Shown here piece after piece: positions 9,700 to 21,965 of a stretch of 64,000 bases of DNA. The position numbers and the translations under genes are program-made. Numbering within the stretch: position 1 is the stretch's first letter; each line of letters begins with the position of its first letter. Source of the DNA: Paguma larvata (taxonomy: Eukaryota > Chordata > Mammalia > Carnivora > Viverridae); NCBI GenBank assembly GCA_030068075.1, contig CM057843.1:38225332-38289331 (forward strand). Direction: 5' to 3'. The notes under the pieces are model-generated. The model worked only from the letters and a program-made list of their open reading frames with translations. It had not been told where the DNA came from and ran no database searches.

Positions 9700-10319
9700 T
9701 TCCCCTCAGGATAATGCTATATAAAATGTAAATGAAAACACAGAATACATCATTTTAGATTATGAACAATATTACACAATGAAAGTATGTCTGAAAAGTT
9801 GATGTAAAAGAGATTTTTCTCATTGATTGTTTTTCATAATCTCATTTCTTTTTATCTGTAGTTGATAACCTCTAACTCAATAGCTTCAACATTTTCCCCA
9901 CCAACTCCCACTTCTGTCTTTTTGATGAATATTTAATAATTTCAAGACTAACATTTAAAAGTATTTCCACACAGAGGAGCTACTACTTAAAAGAAGCTTC
10001 TAGTAAATCTCTTTTTTTGGAAAGTGAAAAATTCATGTACAATGTGAAGAAACAAAACTCCATATATTTTTACATGGACATTTGTAAATGTTTGACAAAT
10101 ATTTGTGCCTACAGTATGCATATAACTGTGGTTAAGTGCCACCAAGCATATTTAACTAATTTTAGAGATGTCTTGGCTACTAGAACCTCATGATCTATTT
10201 AGACAACAAAATGCTTTAACCATTTAAATATTAATACAGCATAATATAGAATTGTCAACACATGAGTGAAACAGTAATTCATAAAACTTTGACTGGAATG
10301 ATACGGGACTGCTACTTGA
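9700..10319. other. AT-rich non-coding stretch
   Basis: No feature recognised. Confidence 0.35.
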
Positions 10320-10960
10320 GGAAACTAGAATAGGAAAAATATGTAGATGGAAAGAAGGAAGGACTATTCCAGGGAGAGCCCTAGAGAATCAACAAAAGTT
10401 TAAAGCAGGGAGTAAGTATAACAACTCTTAGGTCAAAGAATGAACCCCTTTTGGAAGTGAGTTGCTTTCTTAACAAAGATAGGCATTGGTGTGAACTACA
10501 AATAGACAGGATGCAAACATAAAAAAAACCAGACCAATAAGCAACACGCGTAGATGAATAGTATTTACTTATCAAGAGATAAAACATCTGGTAACATCTT
10601 ACCAACATCTGGGCCAGGACTGAACTTCAGAGAGTATTGCCCAGAAAAGGAGGCACCATGAAGTCTTTGAGCAGAACAGTGACAAGAAGACAGTGTTCAA
10701 AGCTTTATCTAATGGGTGGATTTCAGCAAGGAAGGACAAGTGATAAGGATATGGCTAAGAAGATATTACTGTTTTATGAGCTAAAGAAGGTGACAGTTGA
10801 TAGTCAAGAATTGTGGCAGTGGAAATAGAAAGGAATAGTTTCAACAGCCATTGCGTGGGAAGAATTAACAGAACTTTCTGAATAACTGGATGCAGGGGGT
10901 AAAGAAGAATGAGAAAGCAAAATATAGCAAGATGACAAGACTGTCTAGAAGACTGACAGA
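10320..10960 (-). repeat. L2 LINE fragment, highly diverged
   Basis: Antisense L2 order can be followed: tgagcagaacagtgacaag, then atgggtggatttcagcaagg, then ggtgacagttgatagtcaag and gtggcagtggaaatagaaagg. It is similar to the better preserved copies at 18.1-19.8 and 42.3-43.3 kb. The left boundary is uncertain. Confidence 0.45.
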
Positions 10961-11129
10961 AGCAGAGGAGTCAGAAGGACTGGTTTGAAAAAGAAGACAG
11001 AAAGAGATGGTGTTGGCTTATTTTGTGTTTGTAGTACTTTATTGCTTCTGAATTACAAATCACTCAAGAATCTGATGGAACCAATGGATCCTCTCTTTTG
11101 GGAAAAAAATTATTCCTACCTATACATGC

Positions 11130-11565
11130 TATGCATTAATAATGGATGCCCTTGGAATTAACTGCCAGAGTACTCTTGACCCAAGCTTGGCCCATCAGAG
11201 CCCCTTTCTGGAATTTTTGTACTTTATATTCAAAGGATCAAATCAATCTCTCCCTAGTAGCTGAAGCTATGGATGCTGTTGGCTGATCTGTTTCCTAACA
11301 CATGAGCCTGAGAAAGAGAAAATGCAGAATGAGAGAAGAGAAAGTGTCTCATTGAGATAAACAGAGGTCAGAAGTGGGAGAGAGAATATACCCTCATGGC
11401 ATTTGAGGCCATGGACCTATCACATTTCTATGCTTGGATTCCAGGAGATACCCTAGTCCTTTCTTGAAATTCCACCAGAGTTAAGCTTCTTTGAGCTGCA
11501 TTTCTGTCATTTATATATGAGAGTCCTGATTAATTCAGGAGTTAAAGATATTAATTGAAACCCAC
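11130..11565 (+). repeat. Possible old LTR (MLT/ERVL-like)
   Basis: The block cttggcccatcagagcccc (about 11187-11205) and the end ..ttgagctgcatttctgtcatt...gagtcctgattaattcagg (11490-11540) resemble the 3' part of old mammalian LTRs, which end near gactaataca. No internal retroviral sequence follows. The assignment is tentative. Confidence 0.3.
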
Positions 11566-11703
11566 CCATGGGGTCCAGGTAAGAATTCTTGATTTAAGAT
11601 AATGGAAAGTCACCCAAGTGGAAATAGACCAGTAAACGAGTAGAATTTAGATGAGAAAGAGAAGAAAATGAATATTCATGCACAGGGACTATAGATAGCG
11701 CAG

Positions 11704-11940
11704 GTATTTAAGAGCAAGGACCTAAGACCCTGACTGACTGCGCCCAAACCCTAATTTAAATATTTACTAACTCTGTGACCTCAAGAAAGTTATTCTACAT
11801 TTCTAGATCTCAGGTTACTTATCTGTGAATTGGGGATTAAAAACTATTCCCATCTTATAGGATTGATGTGAAGATTAAGTTGTTACATGTGGAAGTACCT
11901 GGCCTATACATGGCAAATCTATTATCATTCAGTATAATAG
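11704..11940 (+). repeat. MIR
   Basis: It contains aagagcaaggacctaagac, tactaactctgtgacctcaag, ctagatctcaggttacttatc and gtacctggcctatacatggc in MIR order. Confidence 0.8.
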
Positions 11941-11944
11941 ACCT

Positions 11945-12060
11945 ATGCCTAGGCATTTTGCATATGTTATATTATTTAATCTAATCCTCATAAAAATATT
12001 ATCATCATCAGTGGTATTTATTGTACCCAAACACAAAAGATGATGCCACTGACCCACCAT
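11945..12060 (-). repeat. MIR/L2-like fragment
   Basis: gcattttgcatatgttatat followed by atttaatctaatcctcataa matches the antisense MIR middle. It is short and lies next to a plus-strand MIR. Confidence 0.5.
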
Positions 12061-13599
12061 TAATAAGTCATGACCTTTGAGTTGATTCTTCAATATTGTG
12101 TGGGTTTTATTGAACCTGCCATATCCTGCAACTCAAAGCACCTGAGTAGTTACGAGGTCGTTAATAAATATTAGGAGAGGCAAGTAGAAGCAAAGGGAGA
12201 ATGGCCCTTACAGAGAATGACCACACAGTCTTGGTTTAGTACCACAGCCCTTATCAATTAGCCACGAGTAAAAGTAAAGGTAGGAATATGGTAGAGTTGT
12301 GTAAATTGCCTTTACTTTCCTTCATACAATGGAATACACTTTATTTCTTTTTAATCAAAGGAATCTTTAGATAAGAAAAGAATTTTTTTAAATATAAGGG
12401 AACTGTAGTTTTGTTGGTGTGAAATACAGAGAGATTTCAATTCAATTGGACCTTATCTCACACATCTGAGGCCCAATTATCCATTTTCTCTGGATTTAGT
12501 CAACCCAACCTGAAACACAATGTAAAAGGAACAAAAGAAAGAATTCAGAAGAATCAGAATTCAGTAGAGGAAAAGAAAAAGATCCATTTTAATGTTACTA
12601 GTGTAATAATTGTAATGGCACTTCATTTATATGGAACTTGGTTATCTAACAATCTCATCTATCTGGAGCACAGAAAAGACCCAGGGAAATGAAGGGATGG
12701 AAAAAGACCTCTGCAAAAACAAAGCAAATCGCCAAAGTCCATGCCCTAAACATCATACCCATTACTGCTAGCCCTTTCTCATAGGCTATTAATTTTTACT
12801 TGGATTCGATTTTAAAACACCTGGCAATCTGATTTCCAAACTCATAAAAAATTAAAAGCAGTAAACTAGAAGAGGGAGGAGAAACTATTGCATGCAGGCT
12901 TGCAGATAGCGGTGAAAAGAAAAAGTGGAAGTCTTAAACAGGGCAGAGACAAGAAAAAAAGGGATAAAAATTGACTTCATAATCAAAAAACACAGCAATT
13001 TAGTGCCTATAGCATAAGAGAAAACAGTCCTACATACTTCCATAGGCGTTGGGGAAGAAATTTTAAAAATCGTTTCTATATTAACCCTGAGGAATCAAGA
13101 AAATTAAATTACATTCAGCATAAAGACATTCCCTGAGTTATGCAGCACTCAGCTTTATATAAATAGTTCCATAAGGCACATAATAAAATTGTGAAGATGT
13201 GAGAGATTTTATATATCACACTGAAAAATGCAAAGAAGTGTACAAATGAACCGTGCAAGATGAGAATATAAGGATAGAAGTTGCAGGTATAAGGAAATAA
13301 TGGCCTTCCATGGTCGGGTCTTATGGCTTTTGTTCCCACACAGACTCTCACTGCATCAGCTTGGGTTATGACACTGCTATTTTTTATGCCCTATCTTGTT
13401 ACTTTCTAATCATGTCCAAAAATGACTAAGAGTTAGGAAGAATGCAGGACCAGTTTATGAGAATAAGTACTTTGAATAAGAGCAAAATATTAAAACTTTT
13501 AAACAAGTATGAAGTTATTTTTAACTTACTCTACTGTTATGTCATCCAAGACTTTGCAGGGAATATATTATGCATAATATAGAGAAATATTACTCATAA
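12061..13599. other. AT-rich non-coding stretch
   Basis: No SINE, LINE or exon-like structure was recognised over about 1.5 kb. This is the longest repeat-poor AT-rich interval in the left half of the window. Confidence 0.35.
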
Positions 13600-14150
13600 T
13601 AATATATTTTAAGGAATAATCTAAACTAGAACAAAGATTTATGCACAAAGATGTTTGTCACAGCAGTATTTAGCATTTTAAAAATCAGAAGCAGGGGCGC
13701 CTGGGTGGCTCAGTTGGTTAAGTGGCCGACTTCAGCTCAGGTCATGATCTCACGGTCTGTGAGTTCGAGCCCCACATTGGGCTCTGTGCTCATGGCTCAG
13801 AGCCTGGAGCCTTCTTCGGATTCTGTGTCTCCCTCTCTCTCTGCCCTTCCCCTGCTCACACTCTGTCTCTATGTCTCTCAAAAATAAACAAAAAAAAGTT
13901 AAAAAATTAAAAAAAAAAGATCAGAAGCAATCTAATTTACCAACCTTAAAGAATGGTTAAATAAATTATGACATAAATATTTGTGGGACAATTATGGAAT
14001 CATAAAACTATATTTTTAATTAGGAAATTTATATGGCAAAATATTAAGTTAAAAAACAGAATACAGAATTGGATATGCAGCATAATCTCAATGATGCATA
14101 AAATATATAGAAAGAAAATGAAGTGAAAAGATCTCATTAATAATGCCAGC
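13600..14150 (+). repeat. Old L1 (L1M) 3' end, split by a SINE
   Basis: gatttatgcacaaagatgtt, then gaatggttaaataaattatg, then ggacaattatggaatcat follow the L1M 3'-UTR order, with the SINE at 13694-13919 in between. Non-coding. Confidence 0.65.
13694..13919 (+). mobile_element. Felid SINE
   Basis: Consensus head and complete body, flanked by a perfect 10-bp TSD (atcagaagca at 13684-13693 and 13920-13929). Confidence 0.97.
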
Positions 14151-14239
14151 CCACGATTTTTCAAACCTAGGAACAAACTATATGTTCAATACTCACACAA
14201 AGAAAACTGTAAATATTCACTGAAGGAAATTTCAAAAGT

Positions 14240-14660
14240 GCATACATGAAGAGGCATACCATGTTCCCTGATGGGAAGACTCTTGTAAGGTTGCCGTTTT
14301 ATCCAGATAATTTACAAATTCACTGTAATTCCAACTAAATGCAGGAATTTTAACGAAATCGACATGCTAATTCTAAAATTCATCTGGAAGAGTACATACT
14401 TAAGAATAGCTAGACTTTTTTTTTTAAGTATCATGAGGGTCTTCTTACCAGATATCAAAACATGTTATACAATCGCAGTAATTAAAGTGTCATATTGCCT
14501 CATAAATAGAATAGATTAAGGAAAGAGAATAGATCCTTAGCTACTGACACAAACACATGTGAAAGCATTTCAAATAATTGAGAACAGGTGTTGAGACAAT
14601 TGGTTATTCATTTAAAGAAAACAGAAAGGTATATCTCTTATATCACATCATTCAAAAATA
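14240..14660 (+). repeat. L1 ORF2 3' fragment, decayed
   Basis: It contains the typical L1 strings cactgtaattccaactaaat, aaatcgacatgctaattcta, aattcatctggaagagtaca and ataatt..gagaacaggtgttgag. On the plus strand this is the region near the end of the L1 reverse-transcriptase protein, now full of stops and a T-run at about 14416. Confidence 0.65.
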
Positions 14661-14979
14661 ATTAACTTCCCCTACCCAGCAATTGGCATGGTCAGGGCCA
14701 AAGCCTAAAAAGGCAGCAGCCAGCATGGCGGAGGCCAACGTGGCTAGGATTAGAATAGCTGGAGCCAAGCAAGCAGCAGGCAGTAGGGGCAGAGCAGAGG
14801 AGATAACTGGTATGGCAGGGAGATCTGTCCTGTTCGGAGGTATTGGGCAAATGAAGAAGTACATGGAGGCTGGTGAAAGAGGTTTTCCATCGGAAAAGGG
14901 AGTTACAAACGTGGAAAGCAAGAAGCCTAAAATGAACTCTATGATGTTGGATTGGAGAAATTGGCGTGAACTCAAAGTT
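14661..14979 (+). other. Open stretch of unknown nature between L1 pieces
   Basis: From ATG 14683 a frame stays open to 15114 (143 codons). Its first part is alanine/lysine-rich (GPKPKKAAASMAEANVARI); the second half overlaps L1-like 3' sequence, so it is not one ancestral protein. The base composition is richer in G+C than both flanks. It may be an unusual L1 3'-UTR segment, a captured processed fragment or chance. Confidence 0.3.
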
Positions 14980-15235
14980 CTATATCTATGCCCTGTGATT
15001 AGGAGGTACACACTGAAGTATTTAGAAGTAAGGGCTTTATGTCCACAATGGATCAGATGTCTCGATTGGATTAGAAAATTATTGTATGTTTATAACATAT
15101 ATGCGGGGCGGTGAAGAAAGACGAGCAAAGGAAATGATTACAAGTGGGGAAATGAGCTGAAGAGGATAGGGGAATTTACCATGCCACTCTTGCAACTTTT
15201 TTGTATGGTTGAAATTATCTCAAAATATAAAGTTT
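14980..15235 (+). repeat. Old L1 3' terminus
   Basis: It ends catgccactcttgcaacttt-tttgtatggttgaaattatctc followed by an aaaatataaag tail, the usual terminus of old L1M 3' UTRs. Confidence 0.55.
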
Positions 15236-15249
15236 TTAAAAATAATTTC

Positions 15250-15850
15250 CAGATGTATCAAAAATGTAAATAAATAATCCTACTACTGAGAATACATCCT
15301 CCCAAATACTCTTACATGTACACAAAAATGTTGTATAAGAATTATTTCATCATTCTTGATCATAAATAAAAAATTAGAAATATAGGAAATATACATCATT
15401 AGGGAATGATTAAATATAGTATATCCATACCATAGAATGATATACAGGTATAGGGGCACCTGGGTGGCTCAGTCGATTGAGCGTTCGACTTCTGCTCAGG
15501 TCATGATCTCACAGTTCATGAGTTTGAATCCTGCCTTGGGCTCTATGCTTACACTCAGAGCCTGGAGCCTGCTTTGGATTCTGTGTCTCCCTCCCTCTCT
15601 GCCCTTCCTCCTCTTACTCTCTGTCTCTCAAAAATAAATAAATATTAAAAAAAATTAACAAAAGAATGATATACAGGCATAAAAAAGAATAAGGTAGATC
15701 TATGTGTACCAACATGGAAAATGAAAGAATAATGCACACCAAACTATTGCAGTGGTTAACTCTAGGGAAGGAGAATAGCACTATATTTTTCAAGCTTTCC
15801 ATAGCAGCTATGTAATACTTTCATTATCAGTTGAAAAAAGCCTAAATACA
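15250..15850 (+). repeat. Old L1 (L1M) 3' UTR, split by a SINE
   Basis: atcctactactgagaatac, caaaaatgttg, ggaatgattaaatatagtat, gaataaggtagatctatgtg and caccaaactattgcagtggtt follow the L1M 3' order. The SINE at 15453-15662 interrupts it. Confidence 0.7.
15453..15662 (+). mobile_element. Felid SINE
   Basis: The 19-bp TSD has one mismatch (agaatgatatacagg(t/c)ata at 15434-15452 and 15663-15681). Head and body are complete. Confidence 0.97.
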
Positions 15851-16581
15851 AAAAGGCAGGAGTGTAAACAATACATTCTGTAAGATTTCCTCTCAAGATG
15901 ATTATAATATTTAATGCTGGGAATTACCTTTGGTTATCTGGAAAATTCCTGGTCCAAACCCCACATATAGGGAATTGGCCTTTCAGTGGACTGTGCCCAG
16001 GTACACTTTATCATTAACTTAATAGAGGATTAGGCAGCCTGCTGAGCCACTCCCAGCTTGCTGGGCCACTGTCCAGAAGTGAATTCCCTTGCAGCACTCC
16101 AAAAGGAGGTCAAACAAGTCCCCAGGGACTCTCAACAGAAAGAAGTTGCCAAAGGCTAAATTTGGCATCAAGTCAGGTCCTGGACTGGGATAAACCATGC
16201 CAGCACTCTTCAGTTATGCTTTCAAGATCTTGATCAGAATAAGCAGGACTAGATATCTGTTTCCAAGAGTGGCTTGACAGCCCAAATTGGAAACAATTGT
16301 TTAAACCAGAGTTTTTGGGATGAACCTGAAAATGTACAGTTCCTTCTCAACCCCCTTAACCCCTATTGTCTCTTATTTGAAGGATATTTAAATCCCCCTT
16401 CCTTTCCCTTGCTCCAAGCAATTGATCCTAGTGATATCCCTGCCAACCTGATCCTCATACCCTCAGTTTAGCCCTACTTAAGATAGAAAGGCAGACTTGG
16501 CCATCTTTTTCTTTTCGCGTTTTCCTTTTCAGGTGTAAATGGTCGGTTTTATATTTATATGTTGCTTTTTTTTTTTTTTGC
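15851..16581. other. Unassigned non-coding stretch
   Basis: The stretch 15950-16500 has a flatter composition and the look of a decayed LTR or unique DNA, but I could not place it. A T14 run near 16566 starts the L1 below. Confidence 0.35.
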
Positions 16582-16701
16582 CTTTTTTATTTTATAATAT
16601 TTTGAATTTTAGTTCATATGCCATCAAATTCATCATTTAAACTGTATAATTCAGTGGTTTTTAGTATATTCAGAGTCATGCAACCATCACCACAATAGAT
16701 T

Positions 16702-16751
<50 letters not shown>

Positions 16752-17835
16752 TTTTGAGAGACATAGAGACAAAGCATGAGCAAGGGAAGGGCAGAGAGAG
16801 AGGGAGACACAGAATCCAAAGCAGGCTCCAGGCTCTGAGCCGTCAGCACAGAGTCCGATGCGGGGCTCGAACTCACAGACGGTGGGATCATGACCTGAGC
16901 TGAAGTCGGCCGCTTAACCGACTGACCCACCCAGGCGCCCCACCTCAATATATTTTAGAACATTTCATCACCCCAAAGAGAAAACCTTTACCCATTAGCA
17001 GTCACTACCTATTCCCTCTCAACTCTTCCAGCCCCTAGGCAACCACTAATCTACTTTCTGTCTCTATAGATTTGCTTATGAAATGCACTTGCATTTCATA
17101 TAAATGAAAGTATTCAGTATTTGAATTCAGTGTCTCCTTTTGCTTAGCATGTTTTCGAGGCTCATCCATGCTGTAGAATGTGTTGGTACCCTATTCTTTT
17201 TTAAAGCTGAATAATATTCCCTTGTATGGCTATATCACCTTTTATTTATCCATTCATCGGTTTATGGATATTTGAGTTTTTTCTACTTTGGGACTATTAT
17301 GACTAGTGCAGCTATGAACATCCATGTACATATTTTTGTGTGGGTACACATCGTCAGTTTTCTTAGATATATACTAGGAGTAGAATTGCTGGGTCGTGTG
17401 GTTAACTCTTTGTTTAACTTTTTGAGAAACTGTCAATTGCCAAATTGTTTTCCAGAGCAGCTGTACCATTTTAACATTCCCACTAGCAATATATGCAGAT
17501 TCCAATTTCTCCATATCCTTCCCAACATTTTATGCTGTATGTCCTTTTGATTACACCTATCCTATTGAGTGTAAAGTGTTATTTTTGTAGTTTTGATTTC
17601 CTTAATGACTAATAGTGTTGAACATATTTTAATGTGCTTATTAGCCATTTGTATATTTCTTTTGGAGAAATGGGTATTCAGATCCTTTGCCCATTCTTTA
17701 ATTGAGTTCTTTGTCTTTTTATTTCTGAGTTGTAAGAGTTCTTTATATATTCTGGATAATAGTTCCTCATCAGATATATGGTTTGCAGATATTTTCTCCC
17801 ATTCTATGTATTACCTTTTCACTTTCTTGATGGTG
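16582..17835 (-). repeat. Old L1 (L1M-class), 3' end and end of ORF2, split by a SINE
   Basis: Antisense landmarks from left to right: atataattcagtggttttt-type 3' UTR (16620-16680), catttcatcaccccaaagag, gcaaccactaatctactttc, gctgaataatattcccttgt, ggagtagaattgctgggtcg, tttgagaaactgtcaattgcc. This is a full run through the 3' UTR into ORF2, with no intact frame. Confidence 0.88.
16701..16940 (-). mobile_element. Felid SINE with (TTTA)n tail expansion
   Basis: The TSD is caccacaatagatttta/cacctcaatatatttta at about 16688 and 16941. The A-rich tail has become a regular (TTTA)n microsatellite of about 11-12 units (16701-16747). The head retains several CpGs. Confidence 0.96.
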
Positions 17836-18089
17836 AAGAGGAAGAGGGGATAATAGAGAATAACTGTTAATGGGTAAGCAGTTTCTTTTTTGGAAGACAA
17901 AAATATTCTAGAATTAGTGGTGATGTTTGCACAACTGCAAATATACTAAAAACCACTGAATATATTAAAATGGTGGATTTAATCTCAAATTTTTAAAGAG
18001 TAAAGACCACGTTAGAAAGTGTGAGCTGATCCACTTGACTTCAAATCTGATGTCACCATTTTATTTTAATTAACAATTTTTTACTGATA

Positions 18090-19830
18090 CAGCTATTTGC
18101 TGAGATACAAAGATGAAAAGACTTTGCCTCTACCTTTTCAAGAGCCCAGGACCTAACAGGGAAGACAGTCATATACACACTCTGTTTTAAATTACCTTGG
18201 TTAGACTAAGATAGTGGTGTGCTTTGAGGTCATGAAGGCCATACTAATAAACCTCGGCTTCATTCTAGAAGACATAGGGAACCATTGAAAGTTTTTAAGA
18301 TGGGGGTCAATGTGATTAGTGGTGTTTTTTATTTTTTTTAAGTTTTTAATTTCATTTTTAATAAATTTAATTTAATTTAGTTAACATATGGTGTAATAAT
18401 GGTTTCAGGAGTAGAATTTAGTGGTTCATCACTAACCTGTAATACCTGGTATTCATCCCAAGAAGTGTCCTCCTTAATGCCCATCACCCATTTAGCCCAT
18501 CCCCCCACCCAACACCCCTCCAGCAAACCTCAGTTTATTCTCTGTATTTAAGAGTCTCTTATGGTTTGCCTCCCTCTCTGTTTTTATCTTATTTTTCATT
18601 CCCTCCCCCATGTTCATCTGTTTTGTTTCTTAAATTCCACAAGAGTGAAATCATATGATAATTATCTGTCTCTGACTGATTTCGCTTAGGATGATACATT
18701 CTAGTTCCATCCACATTGTTGCAAATGGCAAGATTTCATTCTTTTTGATCACTTAGTTATAGTCCATCGTATATATATATACCACATCTTCTTTATCCAT
18801 TCATCATTTAATGGACATTTGGGCTCTTTCCATTATTTGCTTGTTGTTGATAGTGTTACATAGGGATGTATGCCCCTTTGAATCAGCATTGTATCCTTTG
18901 GATAAATACCTAGCAGTGCAATTGCTGGGTCATAGGGTAGCTCTATTTTTAATTTTTTGAGGAACTGCCATACTGTTTTCCAGAGTGGCTGCACCAGTTT
19001 GCATTCCCACCAGCAGTGCAAAAGGGTTGCCCTTTTCCACATCCTTGCCAATATCTGTTGTTTCCTGTGTTGTTAATTTTAGCCATTCTGACTAGTGTAA
19101 GGTAGTATCTCATTGTGGTTTTGATTTGTATTGCCCTGATGACAAGTTGTGTTAAGCATCTTTTCATGTATCTGTTAGCCAGCCATCTGGATGTCTTCTT
19201 TGGAAAAGTGTCTGTTCATGTCTTTTGCCCATTTCTTCACTGGATTATTTGTTTTTTGGGTGTTGAGTTTGATAAGTTCTTTATAGATTTTGGATACTGA
19301 CCCTGTATTTGATATGTCATTTGCAAATATCTTCTATCATTCTGTCAGTTGCCTTTTAGTTTTGTTGACTGTTTCTTTTGCTGTCCAAAAGATTAGTGTT
19401 GTGTTTTAACATATCATTTGGCAGCTGAATGGAAGACCGATATGAAGGCAGTATGGCTAGTATCAGATCAGTTAGGAGACAGTTGCAGTAGTTTGAGTGA
19501 GAAATGGTGGAAATTTGGCAAAAGCAGTGGTGGGAAGTATGGAGAAGAAGAAGTCAGACTAAAAAAAAACATTTAATAGTTAAAAGTCTATAGGGTTTGG
19601 TGCGATGATGCGTGAGGGAGAGGGAGAAGTCTGAGATGATTCACAGATTTCTGGCTTGGGTTGCTGGGTAGATGGCTGTGCCATTAACTGAGAAAAGGCA
19701 TATGAGGAAGAGGAAGTTTGTGGGCTGAAATAATGAGTTCAGTTTTGGACAATACTTAGGTATAAGACACCTGGAAAATGACCAAGCAGATGTATCCAGT
19801 AAGGAGTATAACTTTTAATCTCTTTCTGAT
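18090..19830 (-). repeat. L2 LINE, interrupted by a younger L1
   Basis: The left part (18090-18320) and right part (19400-19830) make one antisense L2: aaccattgaaagtttttaag, then (after the L1) gttaggagacagttgcagta, gagtgagaaatggtgg, ccattaactgagaaaaggc and gttcagttttggacaatac. These antisense strings correspond to the L2 ORF2 C-terminal half. Inactive. Confidence 0.75.
18322..19390 (-). mobile_element. Younger, 5'-truncated L1 with ORF2 C-terminus
   Basis: The 3' end is at the left (T-rich, ttaatttagttaacatatgg), and the minus strand encodes an L1 ORF2 C-terminal stretch at 18833-19051, including CWWECK (zinc-finger-like) and [15 protein letters not shown]. Upstream ORF2 sequence to 19390 is broken by stops. 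An imperfect TSD (gattagtg..tgttttta) at 18314 and 19391 marks insertion into the L2. The 3' UTR looks carnivore-specific. Confidence 0.9.
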
Positions 19831-19850
19831 GCAGCGTCCTGAGCTATAAA

Positions 19851-20062
19851 GTATATGTATTTTATATGTATTTATATATAACTTATAAATATTATAATAC
19901 CTATGTAGTATATATTTAAATTATATGTCTATGTTATATATTATAACATATTTATATAACTTATAAATATTATAAACTTATAAATATTTTTATATATTAT
20001 GTATTAAAATTTCTATAGCAAATAGATAAAAATATATTTATATGTTTTTTATATATGTATCA
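19851..20062. repeat. AT-rich low-complexity tract
   Basis: About 210 bp of almost pure A/T made of tata, taaat and acttataaatatt strings. The word acttataaatatt recurs at about 19881 and 19960, so part of it arose by local duplication. Confidence 0.9.
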
Positions 20063-20313
20063 AATCACAATAGAATTTGAGTATTAAAGGAATTCACCAA
20101 ATCTGCTTTGGGGAAATTATAAATTCTATTAACTAGTTATTAAACATATGCCTACTTTTCTACAAGAAAACTTGCTCAGTGGCAGCACGAGCATACTTAT
20201 ATTTAAAGGTGCAACTTGATTTAAGCCAACTCAATGAAAATACACATGCACTAAAAAGGTCAGTCAGAGGGTGATAATTTGCTGCCCCCAAAGATTCAGC
20301 ATAAGATTCTTTT

Positions 20314-20515
20314 TTTTTTTTTTAATGTTTATTCGTTTTTTGAGAGACAGAGCATGAGCAGGGGAGGGGTAGAGAGAGAGGGAGACACAGAATCTGAAGC
20401 AGGCTCCAGGCTCGGAGCTGTCAGCACAGTCTGACACGGGGTTCAAACCCACCAACTGCGAGATCATGACCTGAGCCGAAGTCGGACACTTAACCGACTG
20501 AGCCACCGAGGCACC
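20314..20515 (-). mobile_element. Felid SINE
   Basis: Perfect 17-bp TSD (cagcataagattctttt at 20297-20313 and 20516-20532). Head and body complete. Confidence 0.97.
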
Positions 20516-20599
20516 CAGCATAAGATTCTTTTAATTAGGCATTCCTCCTAGTGAGTATAAACCAGGTTGCCTTAGAGAAATTAGACTAACCTAAATTTC

Positions 20600-20848
20600 A
20601 AAAACAATAAAAGATAACATGTATTTTGCGCTTGCCGCTTGCTAGGCAAAGTGCTAAGCTCTTCACAAGTACCGTCTTTTAAATCCTCACAATAACCCCA
20701 TTGAGGGAGATACTATTAGCATTCACATTTTATAAATAAAGAAATGAGGATTTGAAGAAGTCAAATAACAGAATCAAAATCATTAATCTAATGTGAAGTA
20801 AAGCCAGGATTCAAACCCAGGGTCTCTTTTACTCCAAAGTACAGATTC
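20600..20848 (-). repeat. MIR
   Basis: Near full-length antisense MIR: gcttgctaggcaaagtgcta, ttttaaatcctcacaataac, gaggatttgaagaagtcaaa, agccaggattcaaacccagg. Confidence 0.85.
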
Positions 20849-21947
20849 ATGGCCAAGAGCTATTGTATATAAAGCCATGGTTATATGCATGCTTAGTTCA
20901 ATGATCAGAATAATAATCTGGTCTGATTTATGTGACATCACTGACCCTTCACTATTCCATTTATGTCCTTCTTCCTTTTAGCATTCCCAGTTCCAGATCC
21001 CTGCTCTATTCTTCATGTGAGGTCCCATTTTCTCCCGTGTCCTTCTTCCCTCCTCATCACATTGCTCTATTCAGCACACAAATTGGATGCATTCTATAAA
21101 CAAGGAAGGCTTTGCCTTGAAATAGCATTTATGGTTTCTCAGAAGGCCCTTTGTCAAACTCATTCCTTATCTGTGCTTCTGGATTTAGGACTGCTGAACT
21201 TATTCTAGCTCAGCGCAGAAGCCCATCAAAACTTTCTGGAGGAGGAAGGGCTAAAGCAAATGTATATTCATGATGAGACGGGCCAGTGGTGCCAGAGGAA
21301 TTTGCTGAGTGGGAATAGAGAAGTGAAGACTCATTTGTTTTTCATAGAAGAGTGTGGCTGTGCCTTTTCCAGAAAGTGAAAAGGAAGCCAACTGAGCAGG
21401 GTCATCTCTAGCACTGACACGTTTGGGAACAGAGAGAAGGGCACAACAGAATTCTTCACAAGATGGGGCTAGGCTGGCAGTCACTGCCAGGCGCTGGCCT
21501 GAAATATGTTTGAATGAGGGCATCTGGACTCCTCAGACCAGATTGTTTTTAGGCAAGGAATAATCCCTGCCCACGGTTATTCATCTGAATAGTAACCAAA
21601 AGTTTTGAGAAAAACCTTGCCAAAGAACAGAACTTTAAATGAATCTAACATGCAGATCTTCTTTTGTTAATTGTTATACTGAATTTATCTTTTCATGATG
21701 GGAAGGCACCTCAAAGAATCAGGATGCCTTGTGTTCAGGGTCTAATTTCCCAAATGTCAACATGCAATACATTTCAAAAGTAATTCGCTTGCAGTGTGTT
21801 TTTCCCATTACGCTCATATGGCTAAAATTATTGCGACTAGTAGCCTAGGAAGCTGGGATCGTCATTATATCCGCTAAGGGGTCTGACTGCGCTGTTGACA
21901 TAAAGGTTATTTTTATTGAAAAAGGAACTAAAATTCCACACTACTTC
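20849..21947. other. Non-coding stretch, unassigned
   Basis: About 1.1 kb without a recognised repeat. A 90-codon minus-strand frame starting at an ATG (21523 down to 21251) has no recognisable motif and is probably chance. Confidence 0.35.
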
Positions 21948-21965
21948 AAAAAATAAACATATTTG

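Noticed and set aside
18833..19167. L1 ORF2-like protein fragments as a possible active retrotransposon
   Set aside because: Only the C-terminal region remains, in more than one frame and with stops; the element is 5' truncated.
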